From positions 62,001-126,000 of the forward strand of contig NZ_PKMC01000002.1 of NCBI RefSeq assembly GCF_002849225.1: DNA of 64,000 nucleotides. The letters are read 5' to 3'. A program made the position numbers and the translations under genes. Shown here in pieces: positions 35,446-44,565 of this stretch. Each line of letters opens with the position of its first letter. Within the stretch, counting starts at the first letter, position 1. The notes under the pieces were generated by a model that saw nothing but the letters and a program-made list of their open reading frames with translations, did no database searches and was not told where the DNA came from. The stretch comes from Actinomyces sp. UMB0138. GTDB taxonomy: Bacteria > Bacillota > Negativicutes > Veillonellales > Veillonellaceae.

Positions 35446-36161
35446 TTGTCGGCCTCCTTGGCTGCTACGGGCAGGGTCAGTTCGATCATCTTGGTGAAGG
35501 CCTCCTGGCGTTCCTGGGCACTGGTGTGTGCGTCCGTAACTATGTTGTCCGAGACGGTAAATATACCGAGGGCGTTAGCTCCGGCCTCGGCGGCTACCGA
35601 ATACAGGCCGGCAGATTCCATTTCCACGGCGAGCACGCCCATCTTGGCCCACCGCTCATTCACGGTCTGGTCGAAGTTGTAGAACACGTCCGAGGACAAG
35701 ATATTACCCACGTGAATCGGGGTGTCTTGGCGCTGCGATTCCTTGTATACGCCCTCGAGCAAATCCCAAGAAGCGGTGGGGGCGTAGGTGCCCGGCAAGT
35801 CGAACTGGTTGATGAAGTTTGAATCAGTCGAAGCCGAGGACGCCACCACCACATCGTATAAGTCCAGGTCGGGCTGCAAAGCGCCACAAGAACCTACCCG
35901 GATAATGTTGCGCACCCCAAAGAAGTGGATCAGTTCGTGGGCGTACAGGCTGATGGAAGGGATGCCCATGCCAGAACCCATCACGGAAATCTGAGCTCCC
36001 TCGTACGTGCCGGTAAAGCCCAGCATCCCGCGCACCGCGTTGAATTGGACTACGTCACGCAAATAGGTTTCGGCAATAAATTTTGCGCGCAGGGGGTCGC
36101 CTGGCATTAGTACCGTGTTCGCTATTGGTCCTGTGGGGTTGATGTGCGGGGTCTGCTGCAT
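35442..36161 (-). CDS. deoD: Purine-nucleoside phosphorylase, DeoD type
   Basis: 239 residues with strong similarity to hexameric PNP: TPHINPTGPIANTVLMPGDPLRAKFIAETYL, MLGFTGTYEGAQISVMGSGMG, GSCGALQ, and VEMESAGLYSVAAEAG for base and ribose contacts. It cleaves purine (deoxy)ribonucleosides with phosphate, giving the base and (deoxy)ribose-1-phosphate. As first gene of the operon it supplies the sugar phosphate for the mutase and DeoC. The promoter must lie in 36162-36369, where I see no clear operator. Confidence 0.96.
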   Translation of the reverse strand: MQQTPHINPTGPIANTVLMPGDPLRAKFIAETYLRDVVQFNAVRGMLGFTGTYEGAQISVMGSGMGIPSISLYAHELIHFFGVRNIIRVGSCGALQPDLDLYDVVVASSASTDSNFINQFDLPGTYAPTASWDLLEGVYKESQRQDTPIHVGNILSSDVFYNFDQTVNERWAKMGVLAVEMESAGLYSVAAEAGANALGIFTVSDNIVTDAHTSAQERQEAFTKMIELTLPVAAKEADK

Positions 36162-36369
36162 AACTATGTACTTCCGAATCGGAGTTATTGCGCCCGAATA
36201 TTAGGCTTTCGGTCCGCTTAGAAGACTAAACACTTTCGGCTGCCATTACACCTTTCCCAGGTAGAGCCACTTTTCTTTGCCGCCTGTTGCCGGCACAAAC
36301 TGGGCGTGGCCCGGTTGTGCGCGCCCATCCTATTAACCGCAGGCGCGGAAAATGTGGAACGCTTAGTGC

Positions 36370-37278
36370 ATGAGAACTGATTCCGCCCGCCCCCGCTTCG
36401 GCCTGCTCGCGCTATTGCTGTGCCTTTGTGCCGTTGTCCTGACCGGGTGCGAATCGGATACTTCGCTGCAGATCTACCCGGATCAGACGTACACGATGCA
36501 CTCCACGTTGGCGGTGCCTGTCGAGGCCGGCAGTCAGCTGACGTGCACTTCGCTAAAGAATCTGCTGTTGCAAGCGGGCGGTCAGGGGCAGACGCGCGTG
36601 GAAGACAAGTCCACCAAACAAGAGATCAACTGCGTCATCGACTTCACCAAACCGCAGCCGATCGCTAACTCTGGTTCGCCCTTCGTAACCATTACGCACT
36701 ACAGCGGCCGCTACCGCGTGTCCTTGCCGGGGGATCCTTCTTACTCCAGCATTGTCGAGGGCGCGCAATTCAAATTCTCGATCACCTTCCCCGGGCCGGT
36801 CACCGACATTTCCGGGTCTTACGGGGCGAAGGCAGACGGCAACACCGTCACCTGGACTAACCCGCGCGTGCTCAATACCGGTTTCACTGTTGAAGGGCGC
36901 GACAATGCCGGCTTTTCGCTGTCACAGGTAGTCATCTGGGCCCTGACCGCGCTGGTGCTGCTTTCCGCTCTGGGCACTTCCAGAGCTCTGGGACGGCCCG
37001 ACTCCTTCAAGAAGATTCAGCAGCGGTGGCGCGCATTCTGGATTCCTACCAGGCCCAAGATTATCGCCGCCCTCGACAAAGCGAAGCAACTATTGCGCCA
37101 AGGTGGCACTAAAGGCAGGCAGGGCGCAACAAAGGCGGGCCGTTCTATAGGTAAAGGCGCGAAGAGGGCGGGCTCTTCGGCTGCTAAGGCAACCAAGAAA
37201 GCCTTTACTTCCACCAGTAAGTTCGCGAAGAAGATGGCCGAGCGGGCTAGCTCGGCAATGAAAAACAAGAAAAAGTAG
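36370..37278 (+). CDS. LppM-like lipoprotein with membrane helix and H1-like basic tail
   Basis: 302 residues. A signal peptide ends in the lipobox LTGC (Cys near residue 28). An extracytoplasmic domain of about 150 residues resembles the DUF3153/LppM family (SLQIYPDQTYTMHSTLAV). A membrane helix follows near 190-205 (VVIWALTALVLLSALG). The final 90 residues are highly basic, with Lys, Ala, Gly and Ser repeats such as TKAGRSIGKGAKRAGSSAAKATKKA, recalling histone H1 tails. LppM affects lipoglycan and phagosome handling in mycobacteria. The tail, probably cytoplasmic, has no known role. Confidence 0.72.
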   Translation: MRTDSARPRFGLLALLLCLCAVVLTGCESDTSLQIYPDQTYTMHSTLAVPVEAGSQLTCTSLKNLLLQAGGQGQTRVEDKSTKQEINCVIDFTKPQPIANSGSPFVTITHYSGRYRVSLPGDPSYSSIVEGAQFKFSITFPGPVTDISGSYGAKADGNTVTWTNPRVLNTGFTVEGRDNAGFSLSQVVIWALTALVLLSALGTSRALGRPDSFKKIQQRWRAFWIPTRPKIIAALDKAKQLLRQGGTKGRQGATKAGRSIGKGAKRAGSSAAKATKKAFTSTSKFAKKMAERASSAMKNKKK

Positions 37279-37353
37279 CCGCAATAGAAAAACTAAGGTA
37301 AATCCCTTTCTGGGCTTTACAACATCCATACTTGTAGGGCTACACTGGAGTGG

Positions 37354-37367
37354 TCGACGCGCGTCGA
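37354..37367. promoter_or_regulatory. 14-bp perfect palindrome, candidate operator of the sugar operon
   Basis: TCGACGCGCGTCGA is a perfect palindrome 48 bp before the sugar-binding-protein gene. LacI-family operators are often even palindromes with a central CG, and a LacI gene lies in the same operon. No second copy of the same sequence was found in the window. Confidence 0.5.
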
Positions 37368-37414
37368 GAAGGCGCGTGACACCCCGTTCCGATTAACAAA
37401 GGAGTTACGCGGAG

Positions 37415-38710
37415 ATGAAGACAAAAGCGCTCTCACTTGGCGCTTTGGCCGCTTGCGCTGCACTCGCACTTACAGCGTGCGGCGGCAATACGGTAAGTGA
37501 AGAGGACATCAAATCAGGAAAGATCGAAGGCCGAGGCCCCATCACATACGTGCAGGGCAAAGACAACTCCGGCAAACTAGCGCCGATGCTCGAGGACTGG
37601 AATAAGGCCCACCCCAAAGAGCGTGTGACCATGATCGAGCTGTCCTCCGAGGCGGATCAGCAACGCAATTCGATGGTGCAAAACGCGCAGACCAAGTCCG
37701 ATTCCTTCTGCGTACTGTCTCTAGATAACGTGTGGATGGCGGAATTTGCTGCCTACCGGTGGATTCTGCCGCTGCCCGAAGACCAATTCCCTAAGGACAA
37801 GATCCTCCCGCCGGTGTGGCAGACCGGCATGTACCGCGATCAGCTCTTCGCTATGCCGCACGGTTCCGATGGCGGCATCTTGTACTACCGCAAAGACCTC
37901 CTGCAAAAGGCGGGCATTACCGAAGCCCCCAAGACCTGGGATGACATGAAGAAAGGCTGCAAGGCAGTCCGCGCTCTTCCCGGCCACAAAGACATCGGCT
38001 GCTACGCCGGCCAATTCGCCAAATACGAAGGCCTAACCGTAAATGCGGACGAGGCCATTCACGCCTTCGGCGGCCAGACGGTTGACAAGGACGGCAAGGT
38101 CAAGGTCGACTCCCCCGAAGCGAAGAGGGGGCTAAAAGTTCTTGCCGACGGTTTCAAGAGCGGCTTCATTCCCAAAGAATCACTAACTTACAAGGAAGAA
38201 GAAGGCCGCAACGCCTTCGAATCAGAGCGCGTCCTGTACTACCGCAACTGGCCGTACCAATACGCCCTCAGCAAGGAGAAGCTGGGCGACAAGATGGGCG
38301 TTGCCCCCATGCCTGGCTTTACCGCAGACAAGCCCGAGGGCGGCACCTCCTCTCTAGGCGGGCATAACGCAGCCATCTCTTCCTACTGTAAGAACAAGGC
38401 CACTGCCTTGGACTTCATCAAGTGGTACACCTCGGAGCCCATCCAGAAGCGGCTCCTAACCGAAACCACTTTGGCTCCTATTTACACGTCGCTCTACGAC
38501 GACCCGAGCTTTATCAAACAATTCCCCTACCTGCCGTCACTGAAGAAATCCATCGAGAGCGCAGTGCCCCGCCCGCAGGTTTACAACTACGGGGATGTTT
38601 CCACCACCATTCAGGACTCCGTATTCCCGGTGCTGAAAGGTGAAACCGAAACGGGTCCGGCCCTGGACGGGTTGGCAAAGAAGCTAACCAAAATGACCTC
38701 GGGGAAGTAA
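37415..38710 (+). CDS. Extracellular solute-binding lipoprotein of a sugar ABC importer
   Basis: 431 residues. The signal peptide ends in a lipobox (LTACGG, Cys near 22), so the protein is anchored outside the cell membrane. The body is a family-1 solute-binding protein: DGGILYYRKDLLQKAG, PKTWDDMKKGC and YRNWPYQYALSKEKLG are typical of maltose- and trehalose-type binders. Two MalF/MalG-like permeases, a GH13 glucosidase and a LacI gene follow, so an alpha-glucoside such as trehalose or maltodextrin is the likely ligand. No ATPase gene is in the cluster. Confidence 0.87.
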   Translation: MKTKALSLGALAACAALALTACGGNTVSEEDIKSGKIEGRGPITYVQGKDNSGKLAPMLEDWNKAHPKERVTMIELSSEADQQRNSMVQNAQTKSDSFCVLSLDNVWMAEFAAYRWILPLPEDQFPKDKILPPVWQTGMYRDQLFAMPHGSDGGILYYRKDLLQKAGITEAPKTWDDMKKGCKAVRALPGHKDIGCYAGQFAKYEGLTVNADEAIHAFGGQTVDKDGKVKVDSPEAKRGLKVLADGFKSGFIPKESLTYKEEEGRNAFESERVLYYRNWPYQYALSKEKLGDKMGVAPMPGFTADKPEGGTSSLGGHNAAISSYCKNKATALDFIKWYTSEPIQKRLLTETTLAPIYTSLYDDPSFIKQFPYLPSLKKSIESAVPRPQVYNYGDVSTTIQDSVFPVLKGETETGPALDGLAKKLTKMTSGK

Positions 38711-38721
38711 AGGAAACTGCC

Positions 38722-39786
38722 ATGGCAAAATCTAAATCACTGGCATTGACCGATTCGGGGAAGGCGCAGGCGAAACTAGCCGGATGGCTGGTTTCCCCCA
38801 CCATCATCGTCATTGCCATAGTCATCTTGTTCCCCACCATTTCCGCCCTCTACCAATCCCTGTGGGGCTTTCGCGGCATTGACCCATCCACGGGCTTCGT
38901 CCGCGACAGCGAACCGTTCGTCGGCTTGGAAAACTATGTCAACATCTTCCGCGGCGACACCGGTTCTCGCTTCTGGAATGCCTTCTGGAACACCACTTTC
39001 TTCGCCACCGTCACGGTAGCGATCGAAACCGTGTTGGGCGTGGCAATGGCCTTGATCATGCACAAGGCCATGAAGGGGCGCGGCCTAGTGCGTGCCGCAA
39101 TCTTGGTCCCCTGGGCCATTCCTACCGCCGTTTCCGCAGTGCTGTGGAAGTGGATCTTTGACGCGCACGGCGCCGCAAACGCCCTGTTCAACACTCAAAT
39201 CCTGTGGGCAACCTCGGACTGGCCGGCAAAGTTTGCGATCATCATCGCGGACACCTGGAAGACAGCCCCCTTCATTGGGCTGCTAACGCTTGCGGGGCTA
39301 CAGGTCATCCCCGATGACGTCTACGAGGCCGCCAAGATTGACGGCGCGGGCGCCTGGCGCAGGTTCATGACCATTACGCTGCCGCTAGTGAAACCCGCCC
39401 TCGTCGTAGCGGTCCTGTTCCGCATGCTCGACGCGCTGCGCATGTTCGACCTTCCCTACATTTTGATTGGTCCTCGCAAAGCTTCGGTAGAAACCCTGTC
39501 GATGCTGGTGCAAGACGACGCCTCGAACCTGCGCTACGGCAGCGCAGCGGCCTACGCGGTGGTGCTGTTCATCTACGTGTTCATGATCGCCTTCGCCTTC
39601 GTCAAGGTACTGGGTGCCGAACTGGTAGACGAACCAAACTCCGGTTCCAAACTGCGACTATCGCAATTCTTCAAGAGGTCGAAAAAGCCGGTCACCTCGA
39701 CCAGGCCAGCCGAAATTAGCGCGGCCCAAAAAGGTAGCACCGTTACCAGAGCTGCCAACACTTCCGGGAAGGAGCAGGCCCGATGA
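38722..39786 (+). CDS. Sugar ABC transporter permease, MalF type
   Basis: 354 residues with six main membrane helices. The EAA loop that docks on the ATPase reads YEAAKIDGAGAWRRFMTITLPLVKP. It starts 11 bp after the binding-protein gene and its last four bases overlap the next permease, so the three form one transport unit. A hydrophilic C-terminal tail of about 50 residues (KRSKKPVTSTRPAE) extends beyond the usual family end. The ATP-binding subunit must be supplied by a gene elsewhere, probably a shared MsiK-like ATPase. Confidence 0.9.
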   Translation: MAKSKSLALTDSGKAQAKLAGWLVSPTIIVIAIVILFPTISALYQSLWGFRGIDPSTGFVRDSEPFVGLENYVNIFRGDTGSRFWNAFWNTTFFATVTVAIETVLGVAMALIMHKAMKGRGLVRAAILVPWAIPTAVSAVLWKWIFDAHGAANALFNTQILWATSDWPAKFAIIIADTWKTAPFIGLLTLAGLQVIPDDVYEAAKIDGAGAWRRFMTITLPLVKPALVVAVLFRMLDALRMFDLPYILIGPRKASVETLSMLVQDDASNLRYGSAAAYAVVLFIYVFMIAFAFVKVLGAELVDEPNSGSKLRLSQFFKRSKKPVTSTRPAEISAAQKGSTVTRAANTSGKEQAR

Positions 39787-40628
39787 AGGACTCAAAGCTA
39801 AAAGCGGGACTGACCAACACGTCCTCGTGGATCGGGATCGCCGCCATCGTCATCTTCTGTCTGGCGCCCTTCTACTGGATGATCGTTTCCTCGCTGCGCC
39901 CCACTAAAGACATCTTCGACACGACCCTGTGGCCGAAGACGCTCAGCATGGAAAACTACACGCAGGTATTCGACCCGTCGCGCCAATTCGGCAGGTCGCT
40001 GCTGAACTCGGTCCTGGTGGCAGGACTAACCACCGTGCTAGCCCTAGTCATCGCGACCATCACCGCATACGCCCTGGCGCGACTGGAATTTCCTGGAAAA
40101 TCAATCATTTTGACAATCGTGATTGCCACCTCGATGTTCCCACTAGTGGCCATCGTGGTGCCGCTGCTAAAACTGTTCACCGCATGGGGATGGATCAACA
40201 CTTACCAGGCCATGATCCTGCCCGACCTGTCCTTCGCTTTGCCTCTGGCAGTGTGGAATCTGACCAGCTTCTTCAAGCAGATGCCGCGCGAACTAGAGCA
40301 GGCCGCAATGGTAGACGGGTGCACTCCCGGGCAGGCATTCCGCCGAGTCATCCTGCCCATTGCCGCCCCCGGCGTGTTCACCACCGCGATCATCGTCTTC
40401 ATCAACACCTGGAATGAATTCCTGATCGCCGTTACGATGATCAACAAGCCCGAAATGCAAACAGCCCCAGTGGCTATCTCCAAATTTGGCGGGGTCAGCG
40501 GTTTTGAGACCCCGTTCGGATCACAGATGGCGGCAGGCGTGATCGTCACGATCCCGCTAGTGATCCTTGTACTGCTATTCCAACGCCGAATCGTAGCCGG
40601 CCTCGCCGCCGGCGGCGTCAAGCAATAA
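39783..40628 (+). CDS. Sugar ABC transporter permease, MalG type
   Basis: 281 residues with six membrane helices. The EAA loop reads LEQAAMVDGCTPGQAFRRVILPIAAPG. It overlaps the previous permease by four bases (ATGA), and its stop lies 18 bp before the GH13 gene. Together the permeases make the channel for the oligosaccharide captured by the lipoprotein. A substrate of alpha-glucoside type is inferred from the adjacent glucosidase. Confidence 0.9.
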   Translation: MKDSKLKAGLTNTSSWIGIAAIVIFCLAPFYWMIVSSLRPTKDIFDTTLWPKTLSMENYTQVFDPSRQFGRSLLNSVLVAGLTTVLALVIATITAYALARLEFPGKSIILTIVIATSMFPLVAIVVPLLKLFTAWGWINTYQAMILPDLSFALPLAVWNLTSFFKQMPRELEQAAMVDGCTPGQAFRRVILPIAAPGVFTTAIIVFINTWNEFLIAVTMINKPEMQTAPVAISKFGGVSGFETPFGSQMAAGVIVTIPLVILVLLFQRRIVAGLAAGGVKQ

Positions 40629-40646
40629 GAACCTAGGAGGGGAATC

Positions 40647-42311
40647 TTGACCGATACCACTATGCGCCCAGACATGGATCAGTGGTGGCGCAGCGCAGTA
40701 ATCTACCAGGTCTACCCGCGGTCCTTCGCGGACTCGGGAGCAGACGGCCTGGGGGATCTGCCTGGCATCATTTCGAAGCTCGACTACCTGGCCAAACTGG
40801 GGGTAGATGCGATCTGGATATCGCCGTTCTACCCCTCGCCGCAGGCAGATGCCGGCTACGACGTTGCGGACTACTTCGACATCAACCCGGACTACGGCAC
40901 CCTTGCCGACTACGACAAGTTGGTCTCTCGCGCCCACGCCCTGGGCATAAAGGTGATCATCGACGTGGTGCCGAACCATTCGTCCTCGGACCACAAGTGG
41001 TTCAAGGAGGCACTAGCTGCCGGGCCGAACTCGCCCGAACGCGACCGCTACATCTTCCGTTACAGCGAGGACGGGGCGCCCAACAACTGGGGCTCCATGT
41101 TTGGCGGACCCGCCTGGTCCAAGGTGGACCTGCGCACTGGCAAGGAAGAAGACCGCGGCTGGTGGTACCTGCACCTGTTCGATCCGGAACAGCCGGACTT
41201 CAACTGGAAGAACCCGCAGGTACACGAACTATTTAGGGACTACCTCCGGTTCTGGTGCGAGAAGGGTACCGACGGTTTCCGCGTAGACGTGGCCCACGGC
41301 CTCGTAAAGGCCGAAGGACTGCCCGACGACACGATCGGACCGGATCGCTGGAATCCGGAAAAAACTAGCGGCAAGAACGTGGAACCCTACTACGACCAGG
41401 ACGGGGTCCACGAGATCTACCGCGAGTGGCGCAAGGTATTGGACGAATTCGGCCGCGACCGCATGCTGGTGGCCGAAGCGTGGGTGGACCCACTGTCGCG
41501 TACCGCTAAGTACGTGCGCGAAGACGAAATGAGCCAGGCATTCAACTTCGCCTACCTGAAGGCTCCGTGGCAGGCGGCAGAACTGCGGCAGGTCATCGAC
41601 ACCACCCGCACCGAATTTGGCAAGGTCGGCGCGCCCGTCACCTGGGTACTGTCCAACCATGACGTAGTCCGGCACGCGACCAGGCTGGGCTACGAGGCGG
41701 GCTACGACACCGAGTCGGGCATCAGCGCCTCGGATCCGCAGCCGGATCGCGAACTAGGCCTCCGCCGCGCGCTCGCGGCCACCACGTTCATGATGGGCCT
41801 GCCCGGCGGCGCCTACATCTACCAGGGTGAAGAACTGGGTCTTCCCGAGCACACCACCCTGGATGACGATGCCCGCCAGGATCCCACCTGGTTCCGTACC
41901 GGCAAGCGCGTTCCCGGCCGCGACGGCTGCCGCATCCCGCTGCCGTGGGTTCACGACGCCAAGAACTACGGTTTCGGCACCGGCACCCCGTGGTTGCCGC
42001 AGCCGGAATTGTGGGCAGAGTTGGCAGCCGACCTGCAGGAGCAGGATTCGGCCTCGCCGCTGGCGCACTACCGTCACCTCCTGTCCCAGCGCAGGGCATT
42101 TTCCATGGGCACGGGCGACCTGCAGTGGGTCGACTCGCCTAAGGACGTGCTGGCCTTTACCAACGGGCAGGTACTAGTGGCACTGAACCTGGGAGAGGAC
42201 GCCGCCCTTGACATCGAGGGCGAAGCAGTGGTGGCCACCAAGGGCGCCACTGTCGAAGACGGCAAGGTACACCTGGAGCGCGACAGCGCCATCTGGGTAC
42301 ACCTGAAGTAG
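40647..42311 (+). CDS. GH13 alpha-glucosidase
   Basis: 554 residues. The four GH13 regions are clear: DVVPNHSS, then GFRVDVAHG with the nucleophile Asp (near 213), VAEAWV with the acid Glu (near 276), and LSNHD with the third Asp (near 339). DGLGDLPGI is the start of the oligo-1,6/alpha-glucosidase subgroup. No signal peptide, so it is cytoplasmic and cleaves sugars brought in by the ABC importer. AGGAGGGG lies upstream of the start. Alpha-1,4 versus alpha-1,6 preference is not certain. Confidence 0.93.
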   Translation: MTDTTMRPDMDQWWRSAVIYQVYPRSFADSGADGLGDLPGIISKLDYLAKLGVDAIWISPFYPSPQADAGYDVADYFDINPDYGTLADYDKLVSRAHALGIKVIIDVVPNHSSSDHKWFKEALAAGPNSPERDRYIFRYSEDGAPNNWGSMFGGPAWSKVDLRTGKEEDRGWWYLHLFDPEQPDFNWKNPQVHELFRDYLRFWCEKGTDGFRVDVAHGLVKAEGLPDDTIGPDRWNPEKTSGKNVEPYYDQDGVHEIYREWRKVLDEFGRDRMLVAEAWVDPLSRTAKYVREDEMSQAFNFAYLKAPWQAAELRQVIDTTRTEFGKVGAPVTWVLSNHDVVRHATRLGYEAGYDTESGISASDPQPDRELGLRRALAATTFMMGLPGGAYIYQGEELGLPEHTTLDDDARQDPTWFRTGKRVPGRDGCRIPLPWVHDAKNYGFGTGTPWLPQPELWAELAADLQEQDSASPLAHYRHLLSQRRAFSMGTGDLQWVDSPKDVLAFTNGQVLVALNLGEDAALDIEGEAVVATKGATVEDGKVHLERDSAIWVHLK

Positions 42312-42317
42312 CGGAAA

Positions 42318-42379
42318 AGAGGGCGACACCAATGGTCACCAGGCAGGACGTGGCTCGCGCGGCCGGGGTGTCGCCCTCT
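42318..42379 (+). promoter_or_regulatory. 13-bp inverted repeat enclosing the lacI-like start
   Basis: AGAGGGCGACACC (42318-42330) and GGTGTCGCCCTCT (42367-42379) are perfect complements. The left arm contains the ribosome site (AAGAGGG) and ends one base before ATG 42332. The right arm lies in codons 12-16. In RNA this 13-bp stem would hide the ribosome site. In DNA it could be an operator for the regulator itself. Confidence 0.6.
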
Positions 42380-43345
42380 ACCGTTTCCTACGTACTTTCC
42401 GGACGCCGCCCCACCTCGGCGGCCACCCGCGAGCGCGTCCTAGCCACCATCGAGGCGTTAGGGTATGTCCCCAATGCCACTGCCAGTGCGCTGGCGTCGC
42501 GGTCTGTGCGCACGATCGGCCTGCACACAATTCCGGCAGTGTATGGGGTGGATTCCATTGCCACCGAATACATGGCGGGAATGCACTCGGAGGTGCAGAA
42601 GGTTGGCGCTTCGCTGGTGCTGCCGTTCCTAACTGGCTCGGACAGTGAAGCCTTTAGGCGATTCCTGCGCTCGCGCGTGGTAGACACAATGATTCTGATG
42701 GACGTGTCCACGGATGACTGGCGCGAACAGGTCATGTTGGAAGAGCATTTCCCGGGCGTAATGCTGGGGCTGACGGGACGCCGCGGAGGGTTGCCCTACG
42801 TCGAATCTGACTTCGCGGCGGTGGGAAGAATGGCCGTAGCCAAAGGGGCAAAATACGGCCACCGCAACGCCTTGCTACTCACGCGCGACGTGGCCACGGA
42901 CGGTTCGGTGCCCCGCACCGGCCGCACCATTGCTACTTCCGCCATTGCTGCCTGCCGGGCAAGCGGGATCAGCGTGCGCGAAATGTGCGTCCCCACTCAC
43001 CCGAGCTACGCCCTGGACGTGGCCGACTGCTTATGCCAGCCGGATGCGCCCACGCTGCTACTTGCCGAAAACGGGGAGTTAGCAGCCGTTGCGGTAACCG
43101 TCCTAAAGGATCGCGGCCTTGCCCTAGGGGTTGATTATTCGGTAATCGCTCTGGGCGGCGAGGCCCGATTCCACCCCTATATTCCCCCCATGTTTACCGA
43201 GGTGTCCGGGCCTCGAAAGGAAATGGGGGCGCACACTATTCGCCTCGCACTGGCCCCGCACAAGGCGGTGCGCTCAAAAATGTACCCACCTCTTTTGATA
43301 GATCGAGGAACCCTCACCAAGGCCAAGAGCGGCCCAGGAGCATAA
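42332..43345 (+). CDS. LacI-family transcriptional regulator
   Basis: 337 residues. The LacI helix-turn-helix opens the protein: TRQDVARAAGVSPSTVSYVLSG, followed by the hinge NATASALASRSV. The effector domain has the periplasmic-binding fold (IGLHTIPAVYG, then VIALGGEARFHPYIPPM). It sits inside the alpha-glucoside operon between the glucosidase and an MFS gene, overlapping the latter by one base. It probably represses this operon and is induced by a sugar. Its own start lies inside a strong inverted repeat. Confidence 0.92.
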   Translation: MVTRQDVARAAGVSPSTVSYVLSGRRPTSAATRERVLATIEALGYVPNATASALASRSVRTIGLHTIPAVYGVDSIATEYMAGMHSEVQKVGASLVLPFLTGSDSEAFRRFLRSRVVDTMILMDVSTDDWREQVMLEEHFPGVMLGLTGRRGGLPYVESDFAAVGRMAVAKGAKYGHRNALLLTRDVATDGSVPRTGRTIATSAIAACRASGISVREMCVPTHPSYALDVADCLCQPDAPTLLLAENGELAAVAVTVLKDRGLALGVDYSVIALGGEARFHPYIPPMFTEVSGPRKEMGAHTIRLALAPHKAVRSKMYPPLLIDRGTLTKAKSGPGA

Positions 43346-44565
43346 TGCAACAAGTAACAGCACAAACACGACAAGCAAGGGCGGCAGTAACCGCCCTCTT
43401 CTTTACCAATGGAGCGCTGATGGCGGGCATGGTACCCCGCTACCCGGCCATAAAAGACGTTTTCGAGCTGAGCGGTTCCACCTACGGGCTCACGGTCGCC
43501 CTATTTCCCCTGGGCGGCATGTGCGGGGGAGCCATTACTGCCTGGGCAATTCGCAAATGGGGCTCGGCGCGGGTTGCTGCCTCCGGAACCGCCATTTTAG
43601 GGGTCCTGTTCGCTCTAGCCGGGTTCTTAGTGTCATTTAGCGAGGCCGGGTGGCTAGGCATCGGCATAGGGTATGCGGCCTTCGCTGCCAGCTTCTTCGC
43701 CTGCGGCTTCTGCGATGCCAACGTGGATGTGGGCCAGAACGCGCACGGGTTACGAGTACAAAAACGGTACGGCCGCTCAATCATCAATTCCTTCCATGCC
43801 GCCTGGTCCGGTGGTGTTGTTGCAGGCGGGCTACTGGCATCCGTGGCCATTGCCGTGGGGCTGCCAATCGGGTGGCACATGCTGCTAGCCGGTGGCCTAT
43901 TCGCGCTGCTAGGACAGGTGGCGCTCAGGTACACCCTTCCCGGACCGGAGGGGCAAAATGCGGAAGAGGAAGCGAACGCAGCGGCAGTGCATACCATCCG
44001 CATATCCCCCATCCTGGCCTTGGCCGCACTGATTTTCCTATCAATCGCAGGCGCCCTGGTAGAGGACAACGCCCAGGCCTGGGCCACCCTATACATGCGC
44101 GATTTCCTTGGCATTTCCGCCGCGTTGGCAGGGAGCGCATACGTGGCCGCGTTCGCCGCCCAGCTAATTGGCCGCATGGTTGGCGACCGCATGATCGACA
44201 ACTGGGGGCCGCGCACCGTGATCGGCCTCGGCGGGCTACTAATCACCGTAGGCATGTTCGCGTCCATGCTTTTCCCCTCTGCCTTCACCACGGTTACCGG
44301 ACTGGCACTGGCAGGTTTCGGATCGGCAACCATAGTGCCGATCGCAATGAACGCGGCAGACGACATTCCCGGCCTGCGTCCAGGTACCGGACTTGCCGTA
44401 TTAGCTTGGCTAATGCGCGTCGCCTTCCTTGCCTCTCCCCCACTAATCGGCAAAATCGTCGACATCTTCGGCGTCCGAGTAAGCCTGTGGGCCCTTCCCT
44501 TCGCCGGATTGGCAGTAATTGCGTCCTCGTTTGTATTAGCTGCCCAAACCAAACAAAGGATATGA
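43345..44565 (+). CDS. MFS transporter (fucose/ProP-like, small sugar-type)
   Basis: 406 residues, 12 membrane helices, no long central loop. It starts on the last base of the LacI stop (TAATG), so it is coupled to the sugar operon. GFCDANVDVGQNAHGLRVQKRYGRSIINSFHAAWSGG is the hallmark of a group of actinobacterial MFS carriers related to FucP and YbjJ. It may export excess sugar or import a related compound. An alternative is a generic efflux role. No substrate can be read from sequence. Confidence 0.82.
   Translation: MQQVTAQTRQARAAVTALFFTNGALMAGMVPRYPAIKDVFELSGSTYGLTVALFPLGGMCGGAITAWAIRKWGSARVAASGTAILGVLFALAGFLVSFSEAGWLGIGIGYAAFAASFFACGFCDANVDVGQNAHGLRVQKRYGRSIINSFHAAWSGGVVAGGLLASVAIAVGLPIGWHMLLAGGLFALLGQVALRYTLPGPEGQNAEEEANAAAVHTIRISPILALAALIFLSIAGALVEDNAQAWATLYMRDFLGISAALAGSAYVAAFAAQLIGRMVGDRMIDNWGPRTVIGLGGLLITVGMFASMLFPSAFTTVTGLALAGFGSATIVPIAMNAADDIPGLRPGTGLAVLAWLMRVAFLASPPLIGKIVDIFGVRVSLWALPFAGLAVIASSFVLAAQTKQRI

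Noticed and set aside
43379..43396. Inverted repeat GGGCGGCAGTAACCGCCC near the start of the MFS gene
   Set aside because: It lies inside codons for Ala-Ala-Val-Thr-Ala in a normal N-terminus and has only a 6-bp stem. It probably reflects composition.
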